Of a stretch of 34,351 nucleotides of DNA, positions 19,454-27,462 are shown piece by piece. The number at the start of each line of letters is the position of its first letter. The first letter of the stretch is position 1. The translations under genes and the position numbers were made by a program. The DNA lies in the NCBI RefSeq assembly GCF_000146675.1, contig NZ_GL397214.1, forward strand, positions 711,568-745,918, read 5' to 3'. The DNA comes from Hoylesella marshii DSM 16973 = JCM 13450 (GTDB lineage Bacteria > Bacteroidota > Bacteroidia > Bacteroidales > Bacteroidaceae). The notes under the pieces were generated by a model. It made no database searches. It had not been told where the DNA came from and saw only the letters and a list, made by a program, of their open reading frames with translations.

Positions 19454-20161
19454 CTACTCATAGTCGTCAATCACGTCGTTCATGAAGTCTATCATGGGTT
19501 TCATGAGTTGGAGGATGCGTGCCATTTCGTCTTTCCATTGTTCGCCGGAAAAGAAGTCGTCGGGGACAACCGTCCAGCAGGCATAGTCTTTCATCTTTAG
19601 GTATTCCATGTGTTCGTAGTCGCGAGGAAATCCCTTGGGAGCAGTCTTCAGATGTTGTAGCCCGAAACCCTTGTCCGAGGGTCGGTCTGTCCATGTGCCA
19701 CCTGCCGGTCTGCCAAAGTATTTCACAAACTGTTTATTCTCCACACAATTGCGCCATTCGTCTATACGTGCCATGATTTCATTGCGGCAAGCTGTAAGAA
19801 TATTTGTTGGTAGGAAATAGGCACCACCCGCCAGCAGACAACGCCCCGGTTCTATGTGGAGGTAATAGCCGCCATGCAGACTTTTCTTTCCGCGTGCACT
19901 GATATAGGCACCGAGATGATTCTTGTAGGGGGACTTATCTTGCGAGAAACGCGTATCGCGATAGAAGCGGAAGCAAGCGTCTTTGGCTGTGATATGTGCC
20001 ACGCTTGGGTCGAACTCGGCAATACGGGCGATGGCTTGATTCACGCCTGCTTCAAATTCGGTTTTCATCGCGTGATATGCTTCTTTGTGGGCATGGAACC
20101 ATTCGCGGTTGTTGTGAGCTGAAATCTCTTTCAGGAAGTTGAGTATTAGCTGTATGTTCAT
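19454..20161 (-). CDS. DUF2461 / TIGR02453 family protein
   Basis: A 235-residue conserved protein of unknown function, recognised by the N-terminal HNNREWFHAHKEAYHAMK stretch and the central RFYRDTRFSQDKSPYKNHLG and GGYYLHIEPGRCLLAGG segments. No signal peptide or TM helix is visible, so it is probably cytoplasmic. It starts 24 bp after nth and is likely co-transcribed with it. No biochemical role is established that I know of. Confidence 0.9.
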   Translation of the reverse strand: MNIQLILNFLKEISAHNNREWFHAHKEAYHAMKTEFEAGVNQAIARIAEFDPSVAHITAKDACFRFYRDTRFSQDKSPYKNHLGAYISARGKKSLHGGYYLHIEPGRCLLAGGAYFLPTNILTACRNEIMARIDEWRNCVENKQFVKYFGRPAGGTWTDRPSDKGFGLQHLKTAPKGFPRDYEHMEYLKMKDYACWTVVPDDFFSGEQWKDEMARILQLMKPMIDFMNDVIDDYE

Positions 20162-20185
20162 TGTCCTTTCATTCTTTGACTGTGG

Positions 20186-20839
20186 TTACTTTTCCAATTT
20201 AGAGCCCTCTATGAGCTTTGGACAGACATCATTTAGGTCGCATTGTGCACACTTCGGATTACGACTTATGCATACATACCTACCATGGAGCAACAGCCAA
20301 TGATGCGCATCGGGGATGTCTTCTTGGGGAATATTCTTCATCAGTTCCTGTTCCACTTTCAATGGTGTATCAGCTGTTCGCGTCACAAGTCCCAATCGGT
20401 GACTTACTCTGTACACATGTGTATCTACCGCCATGGTAGCTTTTCCAAAAGCTACTGCTTGTATCACGTTGGCTGTCTTGCGTCCCACCCCGGGCAGTTT
20501 GATTAAATCTGTCAGTGTGTCGGGCACTTCACCTCCAAAGTCTTCAACCAACATTCGCGACATATCCACCATGTGGCGTGTTTTGGCATTGGGATAGGAT
20601 ACGCTCTTTACGTACTCTAATACTTCGTCATAATCGGCTTCGGCCATGGCTTTGGCATCCGGATAGGCTTTGAACAACGCCGGAGTGACTTGATTAATAC
20701 GCTTGTCGGTACATTGGGCACTGAGCAAGGTGGCGCAAAGTAATTGGAAGACGCTACCGAACTCCAACTCCGTGGTGACCCGTCCTGTTTTCTTCCGAAA
20801 ATAGTTGAGCACATACTCGTATCGTTGTTTTCTATTCAT
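20186..20839 (-). CDS. nth: Endonuclease III (DNA glycosylase/AP lyase)
   Basis: A 217-residue base-excision repair enzyme that removes oxidised pyrimidines. The helix-hairpin-helix LPGVGRKTANVI supplies the catalytic lysine K121. D139 lies in VDTHVYRVSHRLG. The C-terminal [4Fe-4S] cluster is complete: C190, C197, C200, C206 (spacing x6, x2, x5). An in-frame ATG exists at 20884. The start at 20839 is preferred because it gives the usual MNRKQRYEYVLNYF N-terminus and because a -7 box at 20848-20855 lies between the two. Confidence 0.95.
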   Translation of the reverse strand: MNRKQRYEYVLNYFRKKTGRVTTELEFGSVFQLLCATLLSAQCTDKRINQVTPALFKAYPDAKAMAEADYDEVLEYVKSVSYPNAKTRHMVDMSRMLVEDFGGEVPDTLTDLIKLPGVGRKTANVIQAVAFGKATMAVDTHVYRVSHRLGLVTRTADTPLKVEQELMKNIPQEDIPDAHHWLLLHGRYVCISRNPKCAQCDLNDVCPKLIEGSKLEK

Positions 20840-20847
20840 AACACATG

Positions 20848-20855
20848 CAAAAGTA
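20848..20855 (-). promoter_or_regulatory. Candidate -7 box (TACTTTTG) for nth
   Basis: On the - strand TACTTTTG matches TAnnTTTG and ends 8 nt before the preferred nth ATG, which would make the transcript almost leaderless. It supports the shorter nth start. No -33 element was confirmed. Confidence 0.42.
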
Positions 20856-20937
20856 ATCATTTTCACATGAAAACGAGGAATCATTCATAAGAAAAGCCTT
20901 GAGGTTGCAGGGTGGATGTAGGAGCGAGTCCGACGTT

Positions 20938-21825
20938 TCAGTATTTCAATCCTTTCAATATGTCGGCTATTTTCTGAAGCGTGGTCAGGCGGGTGGGTAC
21001 TAATGGCAATCGCAATACGTTTTCGATGAATCCCATCTCGTGAAGAAGCGCCTTTACTCCGGCGGGATTCCCGTCGACGAAGAGTAAGTTGTAAAGGTCG
21101 GTAAACTGATGATGAATGATTCGGGCTGCCTCAAATTCGCCGTTGAATTCCAAACGAATCATTCGCGAAAACTCTTTTGGCAAGGCATTACCGATGACGG
21201 AAATCACACCGACGGCACCACAGGCAATCATCGGAAAGGCAAGGGCATCATCACCACTTAGCACGTCGAAGTCATTGGGCTTATTTTTAATGATTTCGTC
21301 CACCTGTTCGAGATGTCCGCTGGCTTCCTTGATGGCCACGATATTTTCGCAGTCGTTGGCCAATCGAACGGTAGTTTCGGGTTGCAGGTTGATTCCTGTG
21401 CGACCGGGCACATTATACAAGACGACGGGTAGTTCCGTGGCTGCGGCGATGGTCTTGAAATGCCGATAAAGTCCTTCTTGTGAGGGTTTGTTGTAGTAAG
21501 GACACACGCTGAGTACTCCGCTAATACCGGTAAAGTCGCCCTGTTTGAGTTCCTCTACTACGGCTGCCGTGTAATTACCTCCACATCCCATGAGGATGGG
21601 TACCTGCCCTTTGACGTGTTCTACTACGAAACGCTTGATTTCTTCTTTCTCTTCGATGGAGAGACACGGTGTTTCACCCGTCGTAGCGAGTATGCAGAAG
21701 AAGTCTGCACCATGCAGTAGCTGGTATTCTATCAGCCGTTTCAGGGCTGCATAATCTACTTTACCCGCTTGTGTGAAAGGAGTAATCAGTGCGATACCGA
21801 GTCCGCGGAATATATTGTGTGCCAT
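20938..21825 (-). CDS. dapA: 4-hydroxy-tetrahydrodipicolinate synthase
   Basis: A 295-residue TIM-barrel enzyme that condenses pyruvate and aspartate semialdehyde in the lysine/diaminopimelate pathway. The Schiff-base lysine is K166 (IKEASG). The proton-relay residues are T48/T49 (TTGE), Y111 (CPYYNKPS) and Y137 (LYNVPGRTG). Length and start MAHNIFRGLGIALITPF are normal. It is separated from nth by about 100 bp and probably has its own promoter. Confidence 0.96.
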   Translation of the reverse strand: MAHNIFRGLGIALITPFTQAGKVDYAALKRLIEYQLLHGADFFCILATTGETPCLSIEEKEEIKRFVVEHVKGQVPILMGCGGNYTAAVVEELKQGDFTGISGVLSVCPYYNKPSQEGLYRHFKTIAAATELPVVLYNVPGRTGINLQPETTVRLANDCENIVAIKEASGHLEQVDEIIKNKPNDFDVLSGDDALAFPMIACGAVGVISVIGNALPKEFSRMIRLEFNGEFEAARIIHHQFTDLYNLLFVDGNPAGVKALLHEMGFIENVLRLPLVPTRLTTLQKIADILKGLKY

Positions 21826-21859
21826 AAAAGTATTTTGACTGGTAATGAAACCTTTTCTG

Positions 21860-21867
21860 CAAAGATA
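21860..21867 (-). promoter_or_regulatory. Candidate -7 box (TATCTTTG) for dapA
   Basis: TATCTTTG on the - strand fits TAnnTTTG and lies 35 nt before the dapA ATG. The -33 position has no clear TTTG. Moderate support. Confidence 0.45.
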
Positions 21868-21943
21868 ACGTAATAATTCGGATTTTCCGTTTGTCCTATC
21901 AAGATTTCGTACCCGTGCTTATCAAATTGCCTTGCAGAACGGG

Positions 21944-23116
21944 TTATTTATTCTGCACGCCACCGATATTTTGCGCCGAGTCGACTAAAAGACGAATCAG
22001 CCGATTACGGTACAAAAAGGTGTTGAAAGGTGATAGCCATCTTTCGGTATGTAACGTCCTGACCAGCATTGCCCGTACAAAATCGATACCGAGACAAAGG
22101 AAAAAGACCGCAAGACAGTAACCAATCATCACAGGAAGAAAACTCCATGATGTGATAAAGTCAGTCTGTGGGATAAAATACCACACCCATTGGCGAAGTT
22201 CGGTATGGTCGTGTATAAGATAAACACCCAACACATAAGGAGAGAGTCGAGCCACACCGTACCACAATCTTCCTTTTAACTTGAGTTTGATAAAGGATAT
22301 AAAGAGGCCTATGGAGATAAAGAAAGGCAGCCCGTTATAAGCTGTGGAGTAAGCAGAATACTTCATTTCGCCTCGCAGATAATGCAAATAATCGTATCCT
22401 GTACCACCTAAAAACAGCAAAAACAGGCCTATGAAGAATACAACAAGCCCCATTTTCATGGTGATTTTATGTTCTACACGCTTTATAAAGCCACCGGTGA
22501 GATATAGCAGAAGCATCATTGGGAGCGATGAACCGCCGATACCCATCACATCTCCGAAAGGAAAATGAATGGGGAAGTTCAGAAAACAAATCGATAATGC
22601 TACCAGAAGGAAGGCATATTGTCGATTGGAAAGTGGTCGAACCATCAGAGAGAGGAAGGGGGAAAGCAATAACAGACCTAAGTAGCAACTGATAAACCAA
22701 TAAAAATAAGGCGGTATCATCAATATCGATTTAGCGATACTTCGCAAAGAAGTGACATCCGTCAGCAGATAACAGGCTATCGTAATACCCACAAGATAAA
22801 AGAACGTGAGACACCATAGCCGCTCAATTTTCCGAAACATCACCTTATATCGGTCTATCAAAAAATAACCGGTAATCAGAATGTAGCAGTTAACAGCAGC
22901 AGAAGCGATTGAAAGCATTCCCTTAATACACAGAAAATTAAATACGGAAGTGCCCGTGGTAAGACTCAAACAGGGGGTATCGGGAAAAGAAATCTTCAGT
23001 CCGTGTATCAGAAAATGCCAGAAGACAATGAGTAACATCAACACAACCCGTAGCACATCTATATTCACATTACGCTTGTTCATCCTACTTGCAACCATCG
23101 TCTTATCGTTTTTCAT
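21944..23116 (-). CDS. Acyltransferase family 3 membrane protein
   Basis: An integral membrane protein of about 390 residues with around ten hydrophobic helices. The Acyl_transf_3 signature begins NIDVLRVVLMLLIVFWHFLIHG, with the conserved His in the first helix. Such enzymes move acetyl, succinyl or other acyl groups onto surface sugars or lipids; the substrate here is unknown. Several in-frame ATGs exist (23164, 23116, 23083). I chose 23116 because an agaagga sequence immediately precedes it, but 23083 gives the tightest family-like start. The gene is at the boundary between housekeeping DNA and the accessory island. Confidence 0.85.
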   Translation of the reverse strand: MKNDKTMVASRMNKRNVNIDVLRVVLMLLIVFWHFLIHGLKISFPDTPCLSLTTGTSVFNFLCIKGMLSIASAAVNCYILITGYFLIDRYKVMFRKIERLWCLTFFYLVGITIACYLLTDVTSLRSIAKSILMIPPYFYWFISCYLGLLLLSPFLSLMVRPLSNRQYAFLLVALSICFLNFPIHFPFGDVMGIGGSSLPMMLLLYLTGGFIKRVEHKITMKMGLVVFFIGLFLLFLGGTGYDYLHYLRGEMKYSAYSTAYNGLPFFISIGLFISFIKLKLKGRLWYGVARLSPYVLGVYLIHDHTELRQWVWYFIPQTDFITSWSFLPVMIGYCLAVFFLCLGIDFVRAMLVRTLHTERWLSPFNTFLYRNRLIRLLVDSAQNIGGVQNK

Positions 23117-23461
23117 TCCTTCTATTTTTACGTTTGGTTTTAGCGTCATCAAATGCAAAGCCAACCAGCGAGTGCAAAATTAATTAATATTTTTGTAGAA
23201 TACCTCTTTTGCAGTGTGAAAATTGAGCTTTGAGCTGTAAGCACTGAAACGAAGTTCGCTGTGCGAAGTAAAAGCAAAGTGTGACAGAATCGCACAAACG
23301 ATACGAGTTACGCCGAGAAAAGATTCAAGATATTTGTATCTTTCAGATAACCAATAAAATAAGAATGAATAATGGATAAATGGGTTACGACTTGGAAACG
23401 AGCGAGTTTCTTTCTCCTTCTTTATTCTGCAATGCCTCAAAGAACACTTAAATTGATTGTG

Positions 23462-23469
23462 CAAAGATA
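23462..23469 (-). promoter_or_regulatory. Candidate -7 box (TATCTTTG), leftward
   Basis: TATCTTTG read on the - strand fits the -7 consensus. It would give the acyltransferase a leader of about 340 nt. No clear -33 partner. Low to moderate support. Confidence 0.35.
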
Positions 23470-23715
23470 ATGCTTTTCTGATGAAAACAGTGTGCTTTTA
23501 CGGAAATAAATAGGAAACACACCTAAAAAATAATCACATACAAAGTCTAATGGGAGGAATTTGACGGGATTTTCAGCCTAATTATTAAGCCTGCAAAAAA
23601 TACCCAGAATCAACTCTTTTGCATTGCAAAATAAGAAAAATGAAACTTTTTGGAGAAAAATCCTCCGAAAAATTTGGCAGATTGAAATAATTTGCATAAT
23701 ATTGCACTTATAAAC

Positions 23716-23733
23716 ACAGAACAAACGTTCTGT
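23716..23733. promoter_or_regulatory. Palindromic operator upstream of tetR
   Basis: ACAGAAC-aaac-GTTCTGT is a perfect 7-bp inverted repeat with a 4-nt spacer, 23 nt before the tetR ATG. Position and shape fit an autoregulatory operator of a TetR-family dimer. Binding is inferred. Confidence 0.62.
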
Positions 23734-23756
23734 TCTAATTCTAGTATAATGAAATA

Positions 23757-24383
23757 ATGGAAAAACAAATAGATAAAGAAAGCATAAGCAAAAGGGACAT
23801 TATCCTTAATGAATCGTTCAGGCTGTTTCTGAAAAAAGGTTATGCAGCAGTATCATTTTCGGATTTAGTGGAAGCTACTGGCATTTCTCGTGGCAATATG
23901 TTCCATCACTTCAAGAATAAGGAGGATATATTCAATCATGCCGTTGATAGGTTTGTATTTGAATTCTTGACAAATGATGCTACAGACTTTCTTGAACTTA
24001 CAAGCTCTACACCATTAAAGGACTTCATTGATAATCGTGTAGAAAACATCGGTCGCCGTATGAAATCATTTTTTATAATGACAAAAGGCACAGTCACTCC
24101 TGCCAATTTCATGTCATTTATCTTGTATCTGAAAGACAACTATCCGGATTGGAAAGAGAAATTTCAAGAATACGAGAAAAGAAAGAGCCTTGAGTGGAAA
24201 GAGGTGATAGAGCTTGCCAAACAGAAAGGAGAGATTACTCAAACTGTGGAAACAGAAAAGATTATATCTTCCATTAGAAATATATATCTTGGATTGTCAT
24301 ACAGAAGTGCATTGAGCAGCCAACTTTCTATTTCCGAATTGAAAGAGCAAATATACACAATATACTATTTAATAACCAAATAA
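23757..24383 (+). CDS. TetR/AcrR family transcriptional regulator
   Basis: A 208-residue regulator with the classic N-terminal TetR helix-turn-helix: FRLFLKKGYAAVSFSDLV, then TGISRGNMFHHFKNKEDIF (about residues 22-60). The C-terminal ligand-binding domain is all-helical and not recognisable to a particular ligand. A palindromic operator lies just upstream. The ketoacyl synthase gene follows after 7 bp and is probably co-transcribed, so the regulator may control that gene and perhaps the downstream peptide operon. The ligand is unknown. Confidence 0.9.
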   Translation: MEKQIDKESISKRDIILNESFRLFLKKGYAAVSFSDLVEATGISRGNMFHHFKNKEDIFNHAVDRFVFEFLTNDATDFLELTSSTPLKDFIDNRVENIGRRMKSFFIMTKGTVTPANFMSFILYLKDNYPDWKEKFQEYEKRKSLEWKEVIELAKQKGEITQTVETEKIISSIRNIYLGLSYRSALSSQLSISELKEQIYTIYYLITK

Positions 24384-24390
24384 TATTCCT

Positions 24391-25527
24391 ATGGAAAAAG
24401 CAGCATATATCAATAGCGTATCGGCATATCTTCCTAATTCTCCCATCGCCAATGAGGATATGGAAGACTATATCGGAAAAATTGGTGGAAATCCGTCAAG
24501 GGTTCGTTCCATTGTCCTTAGACAAAATGGCATCAAAACGAGATATTACGGGTTGGACAAAAATCAAAGCCTAACACACTCGAATGCAGAATTGGCAAAA
24601 GAAGCCGTATGTGGGCTGTTTGAAAATGGAAATATTCCTGACGACTTGACCCTTTTGGCTTGTGGGACAAGCACACCCGATCAATTGCTTCCTTCCCATG
24701 CGTCTATGGTTCATGGAGAATTAGCCAACTATCCTATGGAAATATTTTCCTCTGCAGGTGTATGCCTTACCTCATTGCAGGCATTGAAAATATGCTATAG
24801 CAATATTCTTGCAGGACTGCATCAAAAAGCTGTATGCGTGGCATCAGAATTAACTTCACCTGCATTGGTATCCAAATTTTATGACCCGGAGTATGAAGCT
24901 ACACATGACAATCCTGACAAAGACCCTTATATGGCTTTTGAGAAGGATTTTATGCGATTTATGCTTTCTGATGGTGCAGGAGCGGTATTGGTGCAAGATC
25001 ATCCCGAAGGAATATGTCCTCTCAAAATCGAATGAGTCGATATGACTTCCTATGCCAACGAACTACCTACCTGTATGTTCATGGCATCAGAGTTGCAAGA
25101 AGATGGGCGGCTCAAAAGTTGGAAGGAGTTCTCTCCTAATGAGATTAAGGAACGTGCCGTGCTTGTTGGCAAACAGGACATTCGGCAGCTAAAGAAATAC
25201 ATCATCAAGTACTGGGTAGACCATATCGAAACCGTACTTGCCAAACATCATGTAAAAGCAGAAGAGATAGACTATATTATACCTCATGTATCATCAATGT
25301 TTTTCTATGAGAAATTAAATGACGAAATTGCTGCTCGTAACATTGCTCTGACAAAAGAGAAGTGGTTTACAAACCTTACTTCTGTAGGCAACATCGGTTC
25401 GGCTGCCATTTATGTCGGATTGGAAGAACTCATAAGGACAAAAGAAATTAAACGTGGAAACAAGATACTTCTTCTTGTACCGGAAAGTGGAAGGTTCTCG
25501 TATGGAACAGTGCTTCTATCTGTATGA
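24391..25527 (+). pseudogene. 3-oxoacyl-ACP synthase III-like gene interrupted by one in-frame UGA
   Basis: The reading frame codes for a FabH-like thiolase-fold enzyme of 378 codons, but codon 215 (25033-25035) is TGA. Homology continues in the same frame directly after it (VDMTSYANELPTC). Both halves look intact: the nucleophile C125 (SSAGVCLTS) is before the stop; the catalytic His (codon 299, IIPHVSSMF) and Asn (codon 334, SVGNIGSA) are after it. A TGG-to-TGA change would explain the break. The second half could restart at the ATG at 25042, but neither fragment alone would carry the catalytic triad. UGA is the normal stop of the radical SAM and ABC genes nearby, so global recoding is unlikely. 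Alternatives are programmed readthrough or a sequence error. It follows tetR by 7 bp. Confidence 0.8.
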
Positions 25528-25653
25528 TAGTTAGCCTCTGTATTTATGAAGTCCCTTGCAAGGAGTTTGTAAAAAACAAAAGAGAACGGAATAAGAATTA
25601 AAGAATAACTTGCATTTAGAAAAAATAAAAAACACAAGCTATTAGCTTGGAAG

Positions 25654-25674
25654 TTGCAGTTATCTGCAATGCAG
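25654..25674. promoter_or_regulatory. Overlapping palindromes in the leader of the peptide operon
   Basis: TTGCAG-ttat-CTGCAA (25654-25669) overlaps CTGCA-a-TGCAG (25664-25674) in the 239-bp spacer between the ketoacyl synthase and the precursor gene. It could be a regulator site or a transcript hairpin. No clear TAnnTTTG box was found in this spacer. Confidence 0.35.
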
Positions 25675-25766
25675 TAATTCCTACCGAATAACTCGGGAAA
25701 CTGTATGAAATAAAGGACGCGGATTCGAAAAGCGACATGAGTAGAATTATATAAACACTACTATCT

Positions 25767-26039
25767 ATGATAGAAAATGATTTTATCACCATTATTGATG
25801 GAATTGAAAATTTAGATTCTAACTTAATGGGAATGTTGCATGGAGGTCTTTCTAACAACATGAATGATTGCAATTGTGGCTCGGGAAATAGCAATACGGA
25901 ACAAACAGAACACGGTAGTAACGATTGTACTTGTGGATCAGCAAACAGTAACAAGATTGCAGCTCCTTCTGATTGCACTTGTGGGTCTGCAAATAGTAAT
26001 AGTGCACATTCAACAATAAGACAATTACAATTTGGATAA
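25767..26039 (+). CDS. Candidate RiPP precursor peptide with double-glycine leader and three Cys-X-Cys repeats
   Basis: A 90-residue peptide. Residues 1-27 form an acidic/hydrophobic leader ending LMGMLHGG, a double-glycine site of the type cut by C39 peptidases. The 63-residue core is rich in Ser, Asn, Gly and Cys and contains three copies of D-C-[NT]-C-G-S-[GA]-N-S-N at 34-43, 53-62 and 69-78, giving six cysteines (35, 37, 54, 56, 70, 72), and ends TIRQLQFG. The Gly and first Ser codons differ in all three copies (GGC/GGA/GGG and TCG/TCA/TCT), so the repeat is kept at protein level. It is followed by a terminator, then a radical SAM/SPASM gene and a C39 exporter. I infer a modified secreted peptide, possibly thioether cross-linked. 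I do not recognise a named family. Confidence 0.82.
   Translation: MIENDFITIIDGIENLDSNLMGMLHGGLSNNMNDCNCGSGNSNTEQTEHGSNDCTCGSANSNKIAAPSDCTCGSANSNSAHSTIRQLQFG
25866..26000 (+). repeat. Three 30-bp coding repeats in the precursor core
   Basis: Copies are at 25866-25895, 25923-25952 and 25971-26000, with start-to-start spacing of 57 and 48 bp. They encode nearly identical decapeptides while drifting at synonymous sites, which separates them from a recent slippage repeat. Confidence 0.85.
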
Positions 26040-26047
26040 TCTTTATT

Positions 26048-26098
26048 AGCCATATCGAATTAGTTGGATTTAGTCCTGTTGATTTGATATGGCTTTTT
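26048..26098 (+). terminator. Intrinsic terminator/attenuator between precursor and radical SAM gene
   Basis: A perfect 9-bp stem, AGCCATATC (26048-26056) with GATATGGCT (26086-26094), is followed by a run of T to 26098; the loop is 29 nt. It begins 9 bp after the precursor stop. It should end most transcripts there and let some continue, keeping peptide above enzyme. The 3' arm covers the ATG at 26089, which argues for the later ATG at 26113 as the true maturase start. Confidence 0.78.
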
Positions 26099-26112
26099 AT
26101 ATATTCTTAAAT

Positions 26113-27444
26113 ATGAGTGATTTTATTATTTCTAAGTATTGCATTCCTTTTTTATCATCAGATGAAAAAGCTTATTTTTATTTGTCAAACAACAATTCTC
26201 TACATAAAGTGAGTCGTAAAATTTATGACTCGGTCTGCGAATGTAAAAAAAATCCTTCTTCAATAAGCCGTATTCCAGAGAAGATTTTCCAAAAATTGAA
26301 AACAGTCAATATCATTACCACTGTTGAAGAAGAAACCAATTATTACCGTAAAATAAAGATGGATTATTTTATGGAAGTTTTCTCCCATCAAAAACTACTT
26401 TTAACAATAGCACCAACAAGCGATTGTAACTTTAATTGTCCTTATTGTTTTGAAGAGAACAAAAGACCCATAAGAATGTCTGATGCCGTAATTGAAAATA
26501 TAATTCTTTTTATAAAACGTTACAAACATCTTGAATATCTATATATTACATGGTATGGGGGAGAGCCGTTAATGGCAATAGATATTATAGAAAAAATTCT
26601 GAATAGAATTAGTATCGAGATACCAAATATTAAAATATCTCATCATTTCCTTGTTACAAACGGATATTTGATAAATGAAAAGATGCTTTCTCTTTTTTCC
26701 AAATATCCACTTAACTCAATTCAAATCACATTAGATGGCAATAAACCACGTCACGATAATTTGAGAAAACTAAAAAAAAGTGGGTTGGGAACTTTTGATA
26801 AAATAGTTAGAAATATTGACTGTATTTTGAAAAGCATGCCTAGTACGCAAATTTCTGTTCGCGTTAATCTTGACAAGGATAATGTTGGAGATTTTGAGAA
26901 TATCAGAAATGAGTTGCTTGAAAAATGGAGTTCTTATCCAAATATAACAATATATCCAGGCATATTACGAATAGAAGACACTGTAAACAAATGTATGGGA
27001 TGTCAATCTTTATTACACGATGACGTTCGAGATTTGTTTTATGGATTAACAGAAGCCGTCAATTTCTATCCTGTTTTACAAGGTAAAGGGTGTTCGGCAA
27101 CTCATCTAAACTCCTTTTTAATTGGTCCTTTAGGAGAGTTATATAAATGTTGGAATGAACTTGGAGATAGCAAGAAAATAATTGGTTATATTAACGATCA
27201 AGACTTCAAAAACAAAGATTTAATACGAAAATATGTATTATCAGCCAATTGTTTTGAAGATGAAAAATGTAAGGATTGCGAATTTATACCTATTTGCATG
27301 GGAGGATGCGCCTTTTATCGAATCAAGAATATGTTTGACAATGGGAATTTTGACATTTGCTCACTCTACAAAGATAACGGAGTAATAGAAAAATGTATTT
27401 GTTTACATTTGGATAAACTGAGGATTAAAACACCTTCTATCTGA
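26113..27444 (+). CDS. Radical SAM/SPASM peptide maturase
   Basis: A 443-residue enzyme expected to modify the upstream peptide. The radical SAM cluster motif CxxxCxxC is C105, C109, C112 (CNFNCPYCF), followed by YGGEP, which binds S-adenosylmethionine. The C-terminal SPASM domain is complete: C327, G-x4-C346, then C386-x2-C389-x5-C395-x3-C399 and C416, enough for two auxiliary [4Fe-4S] clusters. The first 80 residues could be a leader-recognition region of the PqqD/RRE type, but this is inference. The frame is open to an ATG at 26089, inside the terminator stem; MSDFIISKYCIPF at 26113 is preferred. The gene is strikingly AT-rich: two 60-base lines I counted (26521 and 26641) had 21 and 18 G+C. 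The chemistry is unknown; thioether formation is one possibility. Confidence 0.9.
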   Translation: MSDFIISKYCIPFLSSDEKAYFYLSNNNSLHKVSRKIYDSVCECKKNPSSISRIPEKIFQKLKTVNIITTVEEETNYYRKIKMDYFMEVFSHQKLLLTIAPTSDCNFNCPYCFEENKRPIRMSDAVIENIILFIKRYKHLEYLYITWYGGEPLMAIDIIEKILNRISIEIPNIKISHHFLVTNGYLINEKMLSLFSKYPLNSIQITLDGNKPRHDNLRKLKKSGLGTFDKIVRNIDCILKSMPSTQISVRVNLDKDNVGDFENIRNELLEKWSSYPNITIYPGILRIEDTVNKCMGCQSLLHDDVRDLFYGLTEAVNFYPVLQGKGCSATHLNSFLIGPLGELYKCWNELGDSKKIIGYINDQDFKNKDLIRKYVLSANCFEDEKCKDCEFIPICMGGCAFYRIKNMFDNGNFDICSLYKDNGVIEKCICLHLDKLRIKTPSI

Positions 27445-27462
27445 AATTTTAATATAATCTAT

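Larger units (their letters stand above)
23117..23756. other. Intergenic region left of the peptide island
   Basis: About 640 bp, AT-rich toward the right, without a supported gene. A 94-codon open frame on the - strand (23180-23464) has no family features and is probably not a gene. The stretch contains a -7 box for the acyltransferase (23462-23469), a 15-bp palindrome TTTTGCATTGCAAAA (23617-23631) and the tetR operator. If the peptide island is mobile, its left junction probably lies here, but no attachment core can be named without the right end. Confidence 0.55.

Noticed and set aside
23180..23464. 94-codon open frame on the - strand upstream of the acyltransferase
   Set aside because: No domain, unusual composition, and it overlaps the expected leader and promoter region; looks like untranslated intergenic DNA.
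24391..25035. Genetic-code change (UGA as Trp) in this organism
   Set aside because: UGA is the normal stop of several genes here, including the radical SAM and ABC transporter genes, and no other long frame is broken by UGA.
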